Source: Clarireedia homoeocarpa
Lineage: Eukaryota; Ascomycota; Leotiomycetes; Helotiales; Rutstroemiaceae
Length of the DNA: 23,953 nucleotides
Direction: 5' to 3'
NCBI GenBank assembly: GCA_001465935.1
Contig: LNKV01000113.1
Coordinates: 1 to 23,953, forward strand
Shown here: one piece after another, positions 1-9,713 of the stretch
Layout of the letters: every line of letters begins with the position of its first letter
How positions within the stretch are numbered: position 1 is the first letter of the stretch
The notes under the pieces: generated by a model
The model's database searches: none
The model's input: only the letters and a program-made list of their open reading frames with translations
Told to the model about the DNA's origin: nothing
Program-made: the position numbers and the translations under genes

Positions 1-873
1 TTACACACTTGGTTTAGAACGCGAACCCGATGTACCCTTACTTAGAAATCGAAATCTGATATTGCAAACATCAGCGCCCGCTGGTACATCTGCTCATCCT
101 CGAACAGCTTGCCCTGCTCGGCGTAGAGAATTCCTAGTCTATGATATTCCCATTTGATGTCATCCTCTAGAACCAAGTTATGTAGAACTATATCCGAACA
201 CCTCATTGCATGCATACTGAAGAAGCGGTCGTTGTGTTAGCCACGGCCGGAAAGTGTGCTCGTCCGAGGCATGTGAGCCAATACACTTCAAAGCTAGCCT
301 AGCTAATCCGCGACTCTACACATGGTTTAGAACGTGAATTGTCCGCGAGTGAACACCCCCATGATACTATAGGCTCGTGACTCGATAAAATCTTGCGAAG
401 CGATGTCTACCTCCACCAGCCCATAGCTAATCAATACCCGTACTGCTTGATGGAAGCTGACTTCATCTCTCGCCATTCTTGTACCCAGTCTGGGTCGTTC
501 GAGTCACTATGCTAAAGAAGTTCTAACCAGAGATCCTAGCTATCGAAGTACGCCCAGAAGGAGAGAAGCTTAGCTGAGAGGTCATTTTGCTGTTTGACGT
601 GATGGAATGATATTTGCCATGTAGCATACTGTAGAGTGTTCGGTCTTCGTACGAATCTAATTTCGGACTCAATTATTGGAGTTGCACCCACGACTGTTTG
701 TACAAACGTAAATAGTCCGAAAGACTTACCGCGACTTGATCGAGATATGCTCCGGCAATAGCAAGTGCAAGAGGAAGTCCATCTAATTCTCTAGCAAGCA
801 TAGTAGTATCAGAATCTAGTATTAAAATTAGATCCGTATCACAGAAATACACAACGTTCTTACCACTTCTCAC
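1..873 (-). pseudogene. Decayed NLR (NB-ARC/TPR STAND protein), partial
   Basis: Read on the minus strand, shifting frames give the parts of a fungal NLR-type receptor in the right order. Around 830-680 there is the end of an NB-ARC domain with the GLPLAL motif followed by AGAYLDQV. Around 660-330 there is winged-helix-like sequence (SYEDRTLYS, then LLSFWAYFD). Around 150-75 there is a TPR unit (LGILYAEQGK, then MYQRAL). Such proteins act as cytoplasmic switches in fungal non-self recognition. The relic is broken by several stops (for example a TAA directly after a CAA near 676) and by several frame changes, and no P-loop part is present. The TPR end runs off the left edge of the window, so the element is partial on that side. 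The order and spacing make the family assignment fairly safe; a working product is very unlikely. Confidence 0.75.
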
Positions 874-1024
874 TTGTTCTTTCTCGAAACATTTAAATAC
901 TCAGTTCTACATCGATGAAATTATATAATCAATCGATCTTTAAAATTGGTCCTAGTTTATATACTTACTTGAAGAATAGTAGTTAATAAAGAGATTCCTA
1001 AAACTTTTTGCTCCTTGCTCAACT

Positions 1025-1590
1025 CTAGTACTTGGTATGCCACCCTGTATTCTTGATACCTGCCTCAATTCGTCGTAGTGTACTCTCGATCGAGGAGGTA
1101 AAATAGGTATCTGGCAACGCCTCTCCCATACAGCTTTCAAGCACATCTCAAGCTTCTTGATATCTTCCTCTTCAAATGCTGTCAATTTCAAAAATTTAGG
1201 GAACCTCTCCATTGCCTTACGTTTGAGTGCCCACCAGGCATTTTCGATAGGTCGGGGGATACAAGAGACCAATCGGTGGTTATAACGTCGTGGAGCTCAA
1301 ACCACTCCAAAATAACTCTTGCAGTGTGTACAAGAGCTTTATGCTGCATGAATTTAGTTTCGTCTTCGTAGTGTGACTACATCATCTTCTCAAGCACCTC
1401 AAGGTATAACTGAGCAGAGTACTCATGCTTCTCCGACTCAAAATCTCAACCCATAACATAGAGCGGTGTCCTCCCATCATCACAAAAGGCAGCCTACACC
1501 ATAACCATAATATTCTTGCCCTTTCTAGATGTTGTTGTTACCATCTTAGAATTCAACTTCTGGTCTAGTGTGCCGAATACCCAGTCGATC
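1025..1590 (-). pseudogene. Decayed Tc1/mariner transposase, C-terminal half
   Basis: Minus-strand translation gives the order expected for a fungal Tc1/mariner (DDE superfamily) transposase, which cuts and pastes its own element at TA sites. WVFGTLDQK and MVTTT come first (about 1590-1535), then an AAFCDDGR stretch, then HTARVILEWFE (about 1340-1300), then PIENAWWALKRK (about 1250-1215) and finally the usual ending GWHTKY with stop at 1025-1027. The copy has in-frame stops and several frameshifts. One of these shifts the last 35 or so codons out of frame with the preceding 60, so the longest open frame (952-1272) reads past the true end in the wrong frame. The N-terminal part and the terminal inverted repeats are not recognisable. 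It lies directly next to the NLR relic. Confidence 0.75.
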
Positions 1591-1994
1591 GATTTATGTG
1601 AAGCAGCAGCCATATAGACCACAATTGTCACTATCTATCTATCTCAGGAGTGGCGTCACTTTTGGGTTCACAATTTACTCGGCATTTGCTCTGCTGCACA
1701 CTAGTCACCCCCAATATAATTTGACCACCTTGGCACATTGCAATAAGCTCGATACCGGCATCATAGTAATCTCGCAGCGGCATACTTCTCAGTAAGCTCA
1801 GGGTGTTTGCGCCATGTTCTACACTACTACACTACTTCAAGGAGCCAGTCTCCGCGCTCAGGCAGCAATCTTGTATTTCTAAGGTTCGGAAAGCAATATG
1901 CGAAGGAAGGAATGGTCTCGTGGGCTGTGCCTGCGTTATCAAACCACCCCAATCATTTTTCGGTCTGTAACCTCATTTGGTATCCCTCCTTTTA

Positions 1995-2041
<47 letters not shown>

Positions 2042-2640
2042 ACTCACTCGGCTCTTATTGCTGCTCCTTTTGTCATTTTCCGTCCCATACCATATATATG
2101 TTGACCATATGTTCTAATTCTGTATTGAGTTATATTTCCTTTTCCTTGTGTGTGCTGGCACTTGTACTCAAATCATCCCAGGAGGAAAGTGGAACGGAAC
2201 GGGAAGGGGGGCGAAGAGAGGGGCCTTTTTTTTTATTTTTTTTACCAATACTGGATATAGGAAAATGTGTGTCCGGATGGGATGAGAAAGAGGAAAAAGG
2301 AATAAACAATATTTTTGCCGTGTATGGGTAGACGTAAACGGGTTTCACGATACTCTTCTATGGGCTATTTATATGTTTCGGGGAATGGATGGATGTGATA
2401 TGGGCGGAATACGGATTTGCGGTAGAGGAGGCATGGGATGGCATATATTACAGAAGTTCGGATGGGAGATGTGTGAGATATGGCACGACGGAGGCCAGGT
2501 GGTTTTATTTTCTTCACTTAACTTAACTAGAAAAGAAAAGATCAAAAACGGAAATCCAATAATTTCTTCTGCTGACCTCACTTCTTTGTTTCCCAAATTC
2601 ATTCGGTGCTTAAACGAAAAACAATCCTTAGCGCGCTAAT
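1591..2640. other. Non-coding stretch, no gene recognised
   Basis: I see no credible gene here. Several open frames exist on both strands, but the longest plus-strand ones cross the poly(T) run and therefore encode poly-phenylalanine, which marks them as chance frames. Apart from the poly(T) run there are purine-rich patches (about 2180-2310) and a G-rich patch (about 2380-2480). Confidence 0.5.
1997..2040 (+). repeat. Poly(T) tract, 44 nt
   Basis: An uninterrupted run of 44 T. On the minus strand this is a poly(A) run such as could be left by a retroposed transcript, but I see no recognisable LINE or gene body directly upstream on that strand, so simple slippage growth is equally possible. 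The length may be affected by sequencing or assembly error. Confidence 0.95.
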
Positions 2641-3482
2641 CATTAATATTATGCCAGGCAGTACAAGTCCTTGATTTAAATAATTGATATTGATATTAAA
2701 CCCCGTCTGCCGATGTGTCTGGAAGGTTGTTTTTGTAACAAGGCATATATGCCGCAGCATAGAACGGCAATCCCCGGTATCATGTTTCAGAGAACACCGA
2801 TTTTAGGAGGCTGGAAACACCATCGTTTCTTGATTCGGCCAACTGAAGTACTGAAGTTTGCGTCTTATAGCCCCGCGACTGTACCGAAATTCGACCTCAA
2901 TCTCAGCGGGCGTAAGTTCCGACAGAGCAGCCCCCACGGTTGATCCTCCTCTATATGAACTTAGTTCACTCACTCGAATATCGAATCATTAGCCAAAGAT
3001 CTCCACGGAGTACGTTGAGGTGGCACATTTGATTATGTAAAAAATGTAGTGCTTAAGATGGGGGTCGCGCTTTGACGGGAAAATACAAAATATGGCTCGA
3101 ACTTGAAGTAGGTCGCTGTACCTATCTTATTGTAACAATCCCTTCAGTAGCTGTAGAGCTGATCAAGGGCCTCGCGGATTGTGATACAGTGTTCATGGGA
3201 TGGGACGATTTAAAACTTTGAGGATAAAACACACAAAGTTCTCAGAGCACTCAATCAACCTACTTGAGACAATGAAGACATAACTTCATTCCTCTGTTGA
3301 TCATTAAATCATCTGAATATAAGACTGCCGTAAGGTATCGCAATTAATATCTGCTACAGTGCTTTACATTATGGGATGTCAGTCAGTGCTAGATGGGAAG
3401 AACATATTAGCCAATTTCACGCTATCACCTATCACCAGTAAAATGTACACCATAGAACTTATCATACATAACATTCACATCT
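2641..3482. other. Intergenic, nothing recognised
   Basis: Mixed AT-rich sequence. The only open frame of note (2713-2943, plus) has no family resemblance and no clear start context. No RNA gene or element end was found. Confidence 0.5.
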
Positions 3483-3487
3483 AGTAT

Positions 3488-3659
3488 TATGACAGTATGT
3501 CTCGAATAGAATCAGATTAACCTCAGAATAATAAGCAAAAGGACTAATTACAGGCTGGGAGAGGTAAGCTCCTTATATAAGTCAAGGCCGTACGCGCTAC
3601 GGGCGTTTACGGGTGCTTATGGGCCTGACTCATAGGTACGAATCGTACGAGTCGTAACA
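3488..3659 (+). mobile_element. Solo LTR, family B (copy B1), with AGTAT target duplication
   Basis: The 172-bp block begins TATGACA and ends GTCGTAACA and is flanked on both sides by the same five bases, AGTAT (3483-3487 and 3660-3664). Its middle (GACTAATTACAGGCTGGGAGA, about 3542-3562) matches the outer family B LTR at 17.75 kb. No internal retrotransposon region lies next to it, so it is a solo LTR, the usual product of recombination between the two LTRs of one element. The family probably begins TGTGACA, so the first dinucleotide here is TA instead of TG, as a single G-to-A change would give. Confidence 0.8.
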
Positions 3660-3664
3660 AGTAT

Positions 3665-4311
3665 ATGTTTTTCTAATATACGTAATGCTACATATTATTC
3701 AAAATATTAAAATGGTTCATAGAAGTATCGCAAATTCTCCTACTGGTCATCTTCCGACTTGCCAAGCTCATTTTACAGCTAATCTGAATAACTTTTCCGC
3801 AGCCAATGCTCATTTATTTTTATACACTGACCAGCAGATATACCTTTTCTCCCAATTCTTCTAGATCTATCACGCTATTTTCTAAATTATCTCCTTAGTC
3901 CAAACTTACTAGTAGCCAAGGCTTTATTTTGTTCCTCAGAAAGAAGTCACATATATAGGTTACAGATGTCGACCATTTTGCAAATGCTGATACCGAAATA
4001 TGATAATTATTGTAATGACTATACTGTAATGCAATATGTTAATAATTAAAGGTATAACAAGTACTGTATATCTAGCTTCTTCATATATAAGTAGTCTTAT
4101 TCAGGTCTTTTGCTTCATCCTTTCTACCGTTTCATAGAGGAAACATTCGTATATACTAACAACGAAAACTCATCACCGTCTTATCTATTTTCGCCACTAT
4201 ACGAATAGACAATACCGATATAAAGCTCATCTATCCTCTCAAAGATAATTAATATTCAACCAATAACAGACAATATATATCAATTACCCCTCCAGTAGTT
4301 GAATAACCATC
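3665..4311. other. AT-rich intergenic DNA
   Basis: No gene recognised. A TATATAAG sequence lies near 4085, followed by a pyrimidine-rich stretch and then A-rich sequence up to the ATG at 4312. This would suit a promoter and 5' UTR for the small ORF downstream, but it is also what AT-rich DNA shows by chance. Confidence 0.4.
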
Positions 4312-4572
4312 ATGAGCTGGAACGGGGTTGATGATTCTACTCTTCAAACGTCACAACAACGAAAATTTAATCTTTCAAGTACAGTTATAAACTTCCCTTG
4401 CGCACCAGATGGTATCGAAAATGAGCTTTTATATATGCCAAGATGGATTCTGCCACATCCACAAACATCTATCTTGCAGAAATTGAAGAGGAAAATTAAA
4501 GAGCTGTGGAGAAAAAAGAAGAGAAAGAAAGGAGGGGTTGTGGGGGGAGATGTTAGGGTTCTATCTTGGTAG
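4312..4572 (+). CDS. Small basic protein of unknown function (doubtful gene)
   Basis: A single open frame of 86 codons from the first ATG (context CATCATGAG) to TAG. The product has no signal peptide and no membrane segment. Its last third is strongly basic (LKRKIKELWRKKKRKKGG), the kind of stretch that can act as a nuclear localisation or nucleic-acid-binding tail. I do not recognise a family. In favour of a real gene are the plausible upstream TATA-like element near 4085 and the absence of transposon motifs. Against it are the short length, the low-complexity end encoded by a purine run, and the transposon-rich neighbourhood. It may be a chance frame. Confidence 0.25.
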   Translation: MSWNGVDDSTLQTSQQRKFNLSSTVINFPCAPDGIENELLYMPRWILPHPQTSILQKLKRKIKELWRKKKRKKGGVVGGDVRVLSW

Positions 4573-5683
4573 GGAATCGCAAGAGCGTATCTGTATTGTA
4601 GTAGGGTAGTCGGAGCCTCATAATAGAGTGCTGCTTAGATACAATCTAATTGCTACCGTCTCCCTATCTCTTTCCTGCCTCCCTTAAATAAGGTGATCCC
4701 CAGGGCTTGTGCCCTGCACCTCCTCCGTGTAGCCTCCGCCATCCTATCGCTTCCCCACATAGTCAGGTGATTACCCCTCTTCCGTAATTCCTCCCTCCAC
4801 GCCTCCTGACAGGAGAAGTAGAAGGAGGTAAAGAATAATGTCCGAGTATAAGAGGTTGATCCGTTAAGATACAGTAATCTTACAAATTCCAGACAATTTC
4901 GTTAGAATCGAATGATTTATGAGTATAAGTCAAGTATAAGTTAAGTGTTGGTTGTATTAAAGGTGTATAGAGCATAGAGCTGTGAATATATAATGCAGAG
5001 TTTTCTTCAGGTTTGATGCGTAAGCGTGACTAAGCAACCGCAATCTTTTTCTTATTGCCAAGTGGTTTCTTTAGGGACAAATAGCTATAGAAACTGGTAT
5101 ATTAATAACAACTTCGTAGACTTATTAAGAAAACATATATGATTCCAAAACTATAATTTCGTCTCGTGACAGGATGCATCTCGCTACACAAGGACAGACG
5201 TTAGTAGAGATATTTTACCTTTGCTAGCCAAGGCTGCATACGCTGCATGGATCTCATTTAGAAGTCATCATTTTTCTTTTTACTACACAAATTTTAGAAT
5301 ACATACTGTACCAAGCTCCTACTATATACATAGGTTGCGAGCGCTGAGATGAATAGTTCAACGACCAGATAATGAAGTGTATCCTATCATATCATCAAGT
5401 TGGATGACATCATATGAGCCCTGATGACAATTTTATTAAATGCCGACATATGATGTTCTTAGCAATACTTACATTAGTCTCTCTCGTCATACGCTGACAT
5501 ATTCACGAGCGGACACCTTCATATACTGGCAAAATACACTAAAAAAATAACTTTATCTCCTCTTGCTAGTAGGGACATTCGTCGACAGCAGCTATAATTC
5601 GATCTCTGGTAGAATCTCGACTATCAAGCCTAGTATGCTAGAGGATTGCGATATTGGCGACTCCAACAAAAACACTATGAGAC
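4573..5683. other. Intergenic, nothing recognised
   Basis: The segment at about 4660-4830 is pyrimidine-rich and less AT-rich than its surroundings, with a short palindrome, AGGGCTTGTGCCCT, near 4702. It could be a transposon remnant, but I cannot assign it. The rest is AT-rich and featureless. A short open frame (5563-5748, plus) overlaps the start of the next ORF in another frame and may be a remnant of its 5' part. Confidence 0.4.
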
Positions 5684-6406
5684 ATGGATTTTATTACGGA
5701 AGTTGCTTGTTCTTACAGCATAGGGGCCTGTCCTCAAGAGCCGCATAGTTCGTCATTTTCGAAAAGTAAAACAGATTTCCTTATCTCGACAGCTTCATAT
5801 AATAATCCTCAACATAAGAAGTTTAGAGATGTCACGGTAGCTCCAAATAAAGATCCGCGGATAGAAGTTAAGAATTTTCACGAGGGATATGATCCTGTCC
5901 AGCACGCAGGTTTAATCAAAGATTCTGAGGCCACGGACGAGGCTTTAGCGGTGCAGGGAACTCCGGCAACCCAAGATTTATCCATAAGTATTTGTATATC
6001 CTTACAGAAGCCCGCCTGTAATTTCCCCCGGACAACACCTTCCAAAGACTCTAAAATTATAGCTGTGAGTTTGTTATACAATTTATCGAACAAAGAAGAC
6101 ATCAAGACTTATTCAGATAATTTTCAGATGTCTGTTCAGAATAATAATTCAGAAGAACCCGCAGCAAGAACAATATCAATTAAGTGCGAGATAGATACTG
6201 TCGCCCTTCTGGCGTCAGTAAACGAATACAGTAGTATTCTAAGCACTAAGGCAATTCCTACTGCAAAAGAGAGTATAAAGAATTCTTCTGCCTCTTCTAT
6301 CGAAACGCAGCGAACATTAAGTGAACCTAAGGTTTACATGCAGAAGAAAAGAAAATATACACAGATGCTTAACTTAGAAGATGATATTGATGAGCTGAGT
6401 CTATAG
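5684..6406 (+). CDS. Hypothetical protein, orphan, 240 aa
   Basis: A single open frame of 240 codons, the longest unexplained one in the window. The ATG follows an in-frame TGA by three bases, so on this frame the start cannot lie further upstream without splicing. The protein is hydrophilic and rich in Ser, Thr, Asn and Lys, probably largely disordered, with no signal peptide or membrane helix. Near the C-terminus it has a basic cluster, KKRK, followed by an acidic end, LEDDIDELSL, a layout seen in some nuclear or DNA-associated proteins. I do not recognise a family. A second open frame (5563-5748) overlaps the start in another phase, so the gene could be a 5'-truncated or frameshifted remnant of something longer. 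A frame this long is unlikely by chance in AT-rich DNA, which supports a real or recently broken gene. Confidence 0.45.
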   Translation: MDFITEVACSYSIGACPQEPHSSSFSKSKTDFLISTASYNNPQHKKFRDVTVAPNKDPRIEVKNFHEGYDPVQHAGLIKDSEATDEALAVQGTPATQDLSISICISLQKPACNFPRTTPSKDSKIIAVSLLYNLSNKEDIKTYSDNFQMSVQNNNSEEPAARTISIKCEIDTVALLASVNEYSSILSTKAIPTAKESIKNSSASSIETQRTLSEPKVYMQKKRKYTQMLNLEDDIDELSL

Positions 6407-6678
6407 CTCTTTACAGTTTCAGAAACCTGATAATCTGTTTCTTTGGAAATTATATAAGAACTTTGGGACCACTGATGTATCTCTTAATTGAAAATATAGC
6501 TACTATTCAAGTAATTCTTAGTTGTTATTATTTATTATTTAATTCTTACGCCTATCAGCTAATACTACGAGGAGCTTCTCTTGTTTATTTGCATTTGCAT
6601 AAAGGAAACCATTAATAGACAAAAACCTTAGATTGCTAGTTCTATGATCCTCCTCTTGCCTTTTGCCCTGATCACTGA

Positions 6679-7088
6679 TTACTCCCTCCCGCCAACCTCT
6701 CCTGTATTATAGAGCAGCCGTGCTGCATGACTATACTGGCCGAGCTTGCCGCTTCGGATTAGCTGCCTAGCGACTGCTGCTCCTGTCTCTGCCTCCAAAA
6801 CCTGCTGCTCAAACTGAGCTCCCTGCCCCCATTGCGGTTGAGGTTGATCTACACAAGTTAAGAGAGTATGCTCAGGTGTCTTTAGTCCTTGTCCACACAG
6901 CCACTCCCCGGATTCGATCCCAGGGACCCTAGCCGAGGCTAGGAACCGCCGTAGGCCCATCCTACCGGTTCTTGCTTGGAATACTACTGGGATTTCTACT
7001 TTCCGAGGCTGATCATACAGCCAGCTTAAGGCTCTTAGGTTCAGGCCGGCCATATGCTGTAACGCTACTACTACATCTTCGAATCGTT
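6679..7088 (-). pseudogene. Tad1-like LINE, C-terminal end of ORF2
   Basis: The minus-strand frame gives the end of a fungal non-LTR retrotransposon ORF2. It reads FLASARVPGIESGEWLCGQG and then TPEHTLLTC, forming the cysteine/histidine knuckle (CxC-like, H, C) found after the RNase H region, followed by GAAVARQLIRSGKLGQYSHAARLLYN, close to the family's usual last residues. The frame is open without an ATG from about 7088 (RFEDVVVALQHM), so the copy is truncated at its 5' side, the normal result of incomplete target-primed reverse transcription. The base composition is clearly less AT-rich than the flanks. No poly(A) tail was identified. The reverse transcriptase part is absent here; a different copy holding that part lies at 16.2-17.5 kb. 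Confidence 0.7.
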
Positions 7089-7305
7089 GCCGAAGTCAAA
7101 TAAAGCTTTAGCGCCGTCACACAAGTTCAATGCGAAATCCCAAACGCAACGGCAATAACTGTGAAACCAAAAAAATGTAATCTCAAAATTGTCACTTCTC
7201 AGAAGTAGCGACACTTTTGGGCTTTCACAAAAACCTAACCAAGACCAACAACAAAGAAAGAACAATCAGAACCCAGCCTCAGCAGCCAAATTCTTCCCAA
7301 GCCGG

Positions 7306-7844
7306 CTACCAACTGCTAGCCTTCTTCAAGAGGCCCCGCACAGCTCGGCAACCGGCACAGTATTCCTCCCCGATCGCAATATCCGCCCGCAGATCCAGTG
7401 CCTTCGACGTGACTGCCATGCGTATTCTCGCAAGTCTTACTATGTCGACGACAGAACGAACAAAGTTTCCCCACCAGCGCATCGTAGCACCTTCTATGAC
7501 CTTCGTATGATGCTGTACTCCAAATGTAGCACATGCAAATGGCTCGCGAAGACGAAGATTCCGGTTCCAAACCGCAGAAGGTGATGCGAGTGAAGAGGGA
7601 GGTGAAGAAGAGACGGTTGAATCAATAACTAGAGGGACAGGAACAGCAGAGGACAAAGATGAAAATGAAGAAGCAGCACGAGCTCTAGCATTAACTTCCG
7701 AGGTTGCTGGCATTGCGCCCGCAGCACACTTCTTAGCCTGCGAAGAATGAGTATTCACGATTCACAAAAAAGAAGTTCTCAATCAGAATATACCTTCACA
7801 GCACGGTCTCGTGCTATCTTCACAGCAACGGCTGGACTAGGCAT
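7306..7844 (-). CDS. Possible two-exon gene or decayed Cys-rich fungal ORF
   Basis: Two exons can be joined on the minus strand. Exon 1 runs 7844-7794 (ATG, 17 codons, MPSPAVAVKIARDRAVK). The intron runs 7793-7738 (56 nt, GTATAT...CGCAG). Exon 2 runs 7737-7306. The model gives 160 aa: an Ala/Ser/Pro-rich linker, then a part with a few cysteines ending in EEYCAGCRAVRGLLKKASSW. I do not recognise the protein with certainty. The shifted minus frame (7570-7316) is richer in cysteine (LCSFCRRHSKTCEN). Small Cys-rich ORFs of this kind occur in repeated fungal genes, so the present frame may be a frameshifted relic of such a protein. The splice sites are good, but the frame conflict lowers confidence in a working gene. 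Confidence 0.35.
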
Positions 7845-8630
7845 TTCTGTCTCAAGTCATCACCAAAAGTGACAATATGGGTTTATGACGAATCGCGGAG
7901 ATAGAAGTGCGAACAATTATAATTCTACAGCGACCACGAAGAGAAGAGCTATATCATATGTATTTTCTGGCCTACCTACCTGAGTCTTTGACTGACTACA
8001 AATCTCTCGGATATCTCATTCGAAAAGCAAAATGCTGCCGCTACATGCGACCGAAGAGCCATTCGAACCTCGCGATTGCCCAGCCAACCGCAACTGATAG
8101 TCGCCGAAGAATTGAACCTACGCGCACCTAATCGACAGCTACAGCAAGTTAACTACGATTATAAAGCGCTCGAGGATGAGCATATTTGGAAAAAAGGCGG
8201 GGGAAGGGGTAAATGTGACAATTTGTCAGGAGCACAATCATTATTGGGCTCAGCTAGGAATGATGTAAGCTAACCAAGGGAATCGGGGTAACCTGGTGCA
8301 GCTGCCCTGGCAAAAGTATGAACAAGGAATATAAAAGAACCTGTTAGACTTATGAGATAGACAACAATCAATTTGGTCTTGAAAGATACCCTACGTTCTA
8401 CTGTATTGCGCCTACGGGTTTCCTTAGCGTTTCAGAATCTGGGCTATATGAGTGCCTCTTACCTCTGTAACGTGAAGCCCACTAAATGATCCACCCCATC
8501 AAATAAGCCACTTCTACCCATATGCTACAACTCATCTTAATTCATTAATTAATCATCAATCCAATATGGTAAATTGGAGCTCTAGCTAAGGGTACTGAGA
8601 GATTAGCCCATAAGATGGCCATTTTGTGGG
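7845..8630. other. Intergenic, probably transposon-derived, unassigned
   Basis: No gene recognised. A TATAAAAG sequence sits near 8332, and the following 120 bases resemble the R/U5 part of an LTR by eye, but I could not find paired ends with a target duplication. Short open frames on the plus strand (7907-8131 and 8076-8273) show no family features. Confidence 0.35.
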
Positions 8631-8635
8631 CCGAC

Positions 8636-8953
8636 TGTTGGAACCACTAAAGTGGGGTACGTGGGGCAAGTGCCCACTACCTTAAACTGAACATCGCAGT
8701 GATCGATTGGGCTTACGAAGCCTATGATTCAGGCTTATGAAGCCTGTGGATTAGGCTTACGAATCCTGTGGCAAATAGGCTTCTGAAGCCTAAGGCAATA
8801 GGCCTGGAAGGCCTATAAATATAGCTAGTCCTTCCCACTGTAGATAGCGAAGAATCAGAACAGTTGAATCAAGCATCAGTTGCACCTATTATTAAATCCA
8901 TTGAAGCCTATAAGCACTACGTACCGTGCATTACCCGCTGACGACCGCCAAAA
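8636..8953 (+). mobile_element. Solo LTR, family A (copy A1), CCGAC duplication
   Basis: A 318-bp LTR starting TGTTGGAACCAC and ending CCGCCAAAA, flanked by identical CCGAC (8631-8635 and 8954-8958). The better preserved family end is CCTCCAACA, so the last bases here have changed. It carries a palindrome array, then TATAAATATAG near 8814, then the family-specific CTAGTCCTTCCCACTGTAG. No reverse transcriptase, gag or primer-binding site follows, so it is a solo LTR. The TGTTG...CAACA ends with a 5-bp duplication are typical of Ty1/copia-like LTRs, but the superfamily cannot be fixed without an internal region. Confidence 0.85.
8709..8824 (+). repeat. Palindrome array plus TATA box in LTR A1
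   Basis: Five palindromes of the form AGGCYT-nnn-ARGCCT start at 8709, 8731, 8753, 8777 and 8800, that is, 22-24 bp apart. The last runs straight into TATAAATA (8814 onward). The placement in the LTR upstream of the TATA box suggests binding sites for a dimeric regulator of the element's promoter; this role is inference. Confidence 0.8.
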
Positions 8954-9041
8954 CCGACAATCAACGACTACGCAAAGCAAATGATGACCTAAGCAAACGT
9001 CGCAAAACCCCAAAATCTATTTAGATGGATTGAGGCCACTA

Positions 9042-9302
9042 ACGTCCATCACTGCGTGCCGAGACACCCTGTGTGCCGAGATAGACCAATCAAATCGCAA
9101 GAATTCTAATTTTTTCGTAATATCACTTTTCAACTACCTAAAATAGAAATTATTCATATTCAGATTTTAGTAATATGTTCATCACACTATTTCTCCTAAT
9201 ATAGCGATCTGTTAATCTCGAAATTCATACAATTTCATTGATCTGTCTCGGCACACAGGGTGTCTCGGCACACAGGGTGTCTCGGTATGCAGGGAGGGTC
9301 GT
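9042..9302. mobile_element. MITE, Tc1/mariner-like, TA target duplication
   Basis: A 261-bp element with long terminal inverted repeats. The left arm (9042 to about 9097) begins ACGTCCATCACTGCGTGCCG and the right arm (about 9230-9302) reads ACGACCCTCCCTGCATACCG on the other strand. It is flanked by TA on both sides (9040-9041 and 9303-9304), the target of Tc1/mariner elements. The right arm is longer because it holds an extra copy of a 17-bp unit (GTCTCGGCACACAGGGT). The centre is AT-rich and too short to code for a transposase, so it must have been moved by an enzyme supplied elsewhere. Confidence 0.75.
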
Positions 9303-9354
9303 TACTACAGAAGATACTAATGAGCTTTTAGCCCAGAAAAGGGTAGCTGATCAG

Positions 9355-9713
9355 TGTTGAAACCACGTTAGTAGGGTGGATAGGCCTATTCCAGCTACCT
9401 TGAAACTGGATGTCATAGCGATCGATTAGGCTCACACAGCCTATGTTTTAGGCCTATATAGCCTGTGTTTTAGGCCTATACAGTCTACGTTTCAGGCTTG
9501 TGAAGCCTGTGGAATAGGCCTAAGGCATTAGGTCTGGAAATGCCTATAAATATAGCTAGTCCTTCCTACTGTAGATAGCCCATCATCAGTATCATTATTA
9601 TTATTAGATCACACCAAGAGCAGTTGAATCAAGCTACCGATTACCTTACTTTTAAGTCCATTTACGAGCCTACAGGCACCATTCTACGTGTCAACCTGCT
9701 GTAACCTCCAACA
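9355..9713 (+). mobile_element. Solo LTR, family A (copy A2), ATCAG duplication
   Basis: A 359-bp LTR with well preserved ends TGTTGAAACC and CCTCCAACA, flanked by ATCAG at 9350-9354 and 9714-9718. Palindromes start at 9428, 9450, 9472 and 9494, with a degenerate one at 9516-9545, all on an exact 22-bp step for the first five, before TATAAATATAG near 9545. It is nearly identical to copy A4 (17104-17451, opposite strand) apart from scattered, mostly transition-type changes and an 11-bp difference in length. Confidence 0.9.
9428..9555 (+). repeat. Palindrome array plus TATA box in LTR A2
   Basis: Units AGGCTCACACAGCCT, AGGCCTATATAGCCT, AGGCCTATACAGTCT and AGGCTTGTGAAGCCT follow each other every 22 bp; then come a decayed unit and the TATA box. 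The outer AGGC and GCCT arms are kept, while the three to seven middle bases vary from unit to unit. Confidence 0.8.

Noticed and set aside
952..1272. 106-codon minus frame as a protein in its own right
   Set aside because: It is the middle of the mariner transposase; its last third is in the wrong frame compared with the true GWHTKY ending at 1025.
1807..2331. 174-codon and overlapping 68-codon plus-strand frames
   Set aside because: Both owe their length to the poly(T) run (poly-Phe) and lack any family feature.
7188..7876. 10-bp inverted repeat ATTGTCACTT / AAGTGACAAT around 7.2-7.9 kb as element ends
   Set aside because: The match stops after ten bases, no target duplication flanks it, and similar words occur elsewhere in the window (near 1653 and 8206).
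8056..8071. tRNA-like T-loop (GGTTCGAAT on the minus strand)
   Set aside because: The flanking bases do not form a T-stem, and no acceptor or anticodon arm is found at the right spacing.
8222..8480. Possible additional LTR near TATAAAAG at 8332
   Set aside because: No pair of TG...CA ends with a matching duplication could be found.
8700..8830. Palindrome array as a CRISPR array
   Set aside because: Spacers are only about 7 bp, the units are degenerate, and the DNA is eukaryotic with the array inside an LTR.
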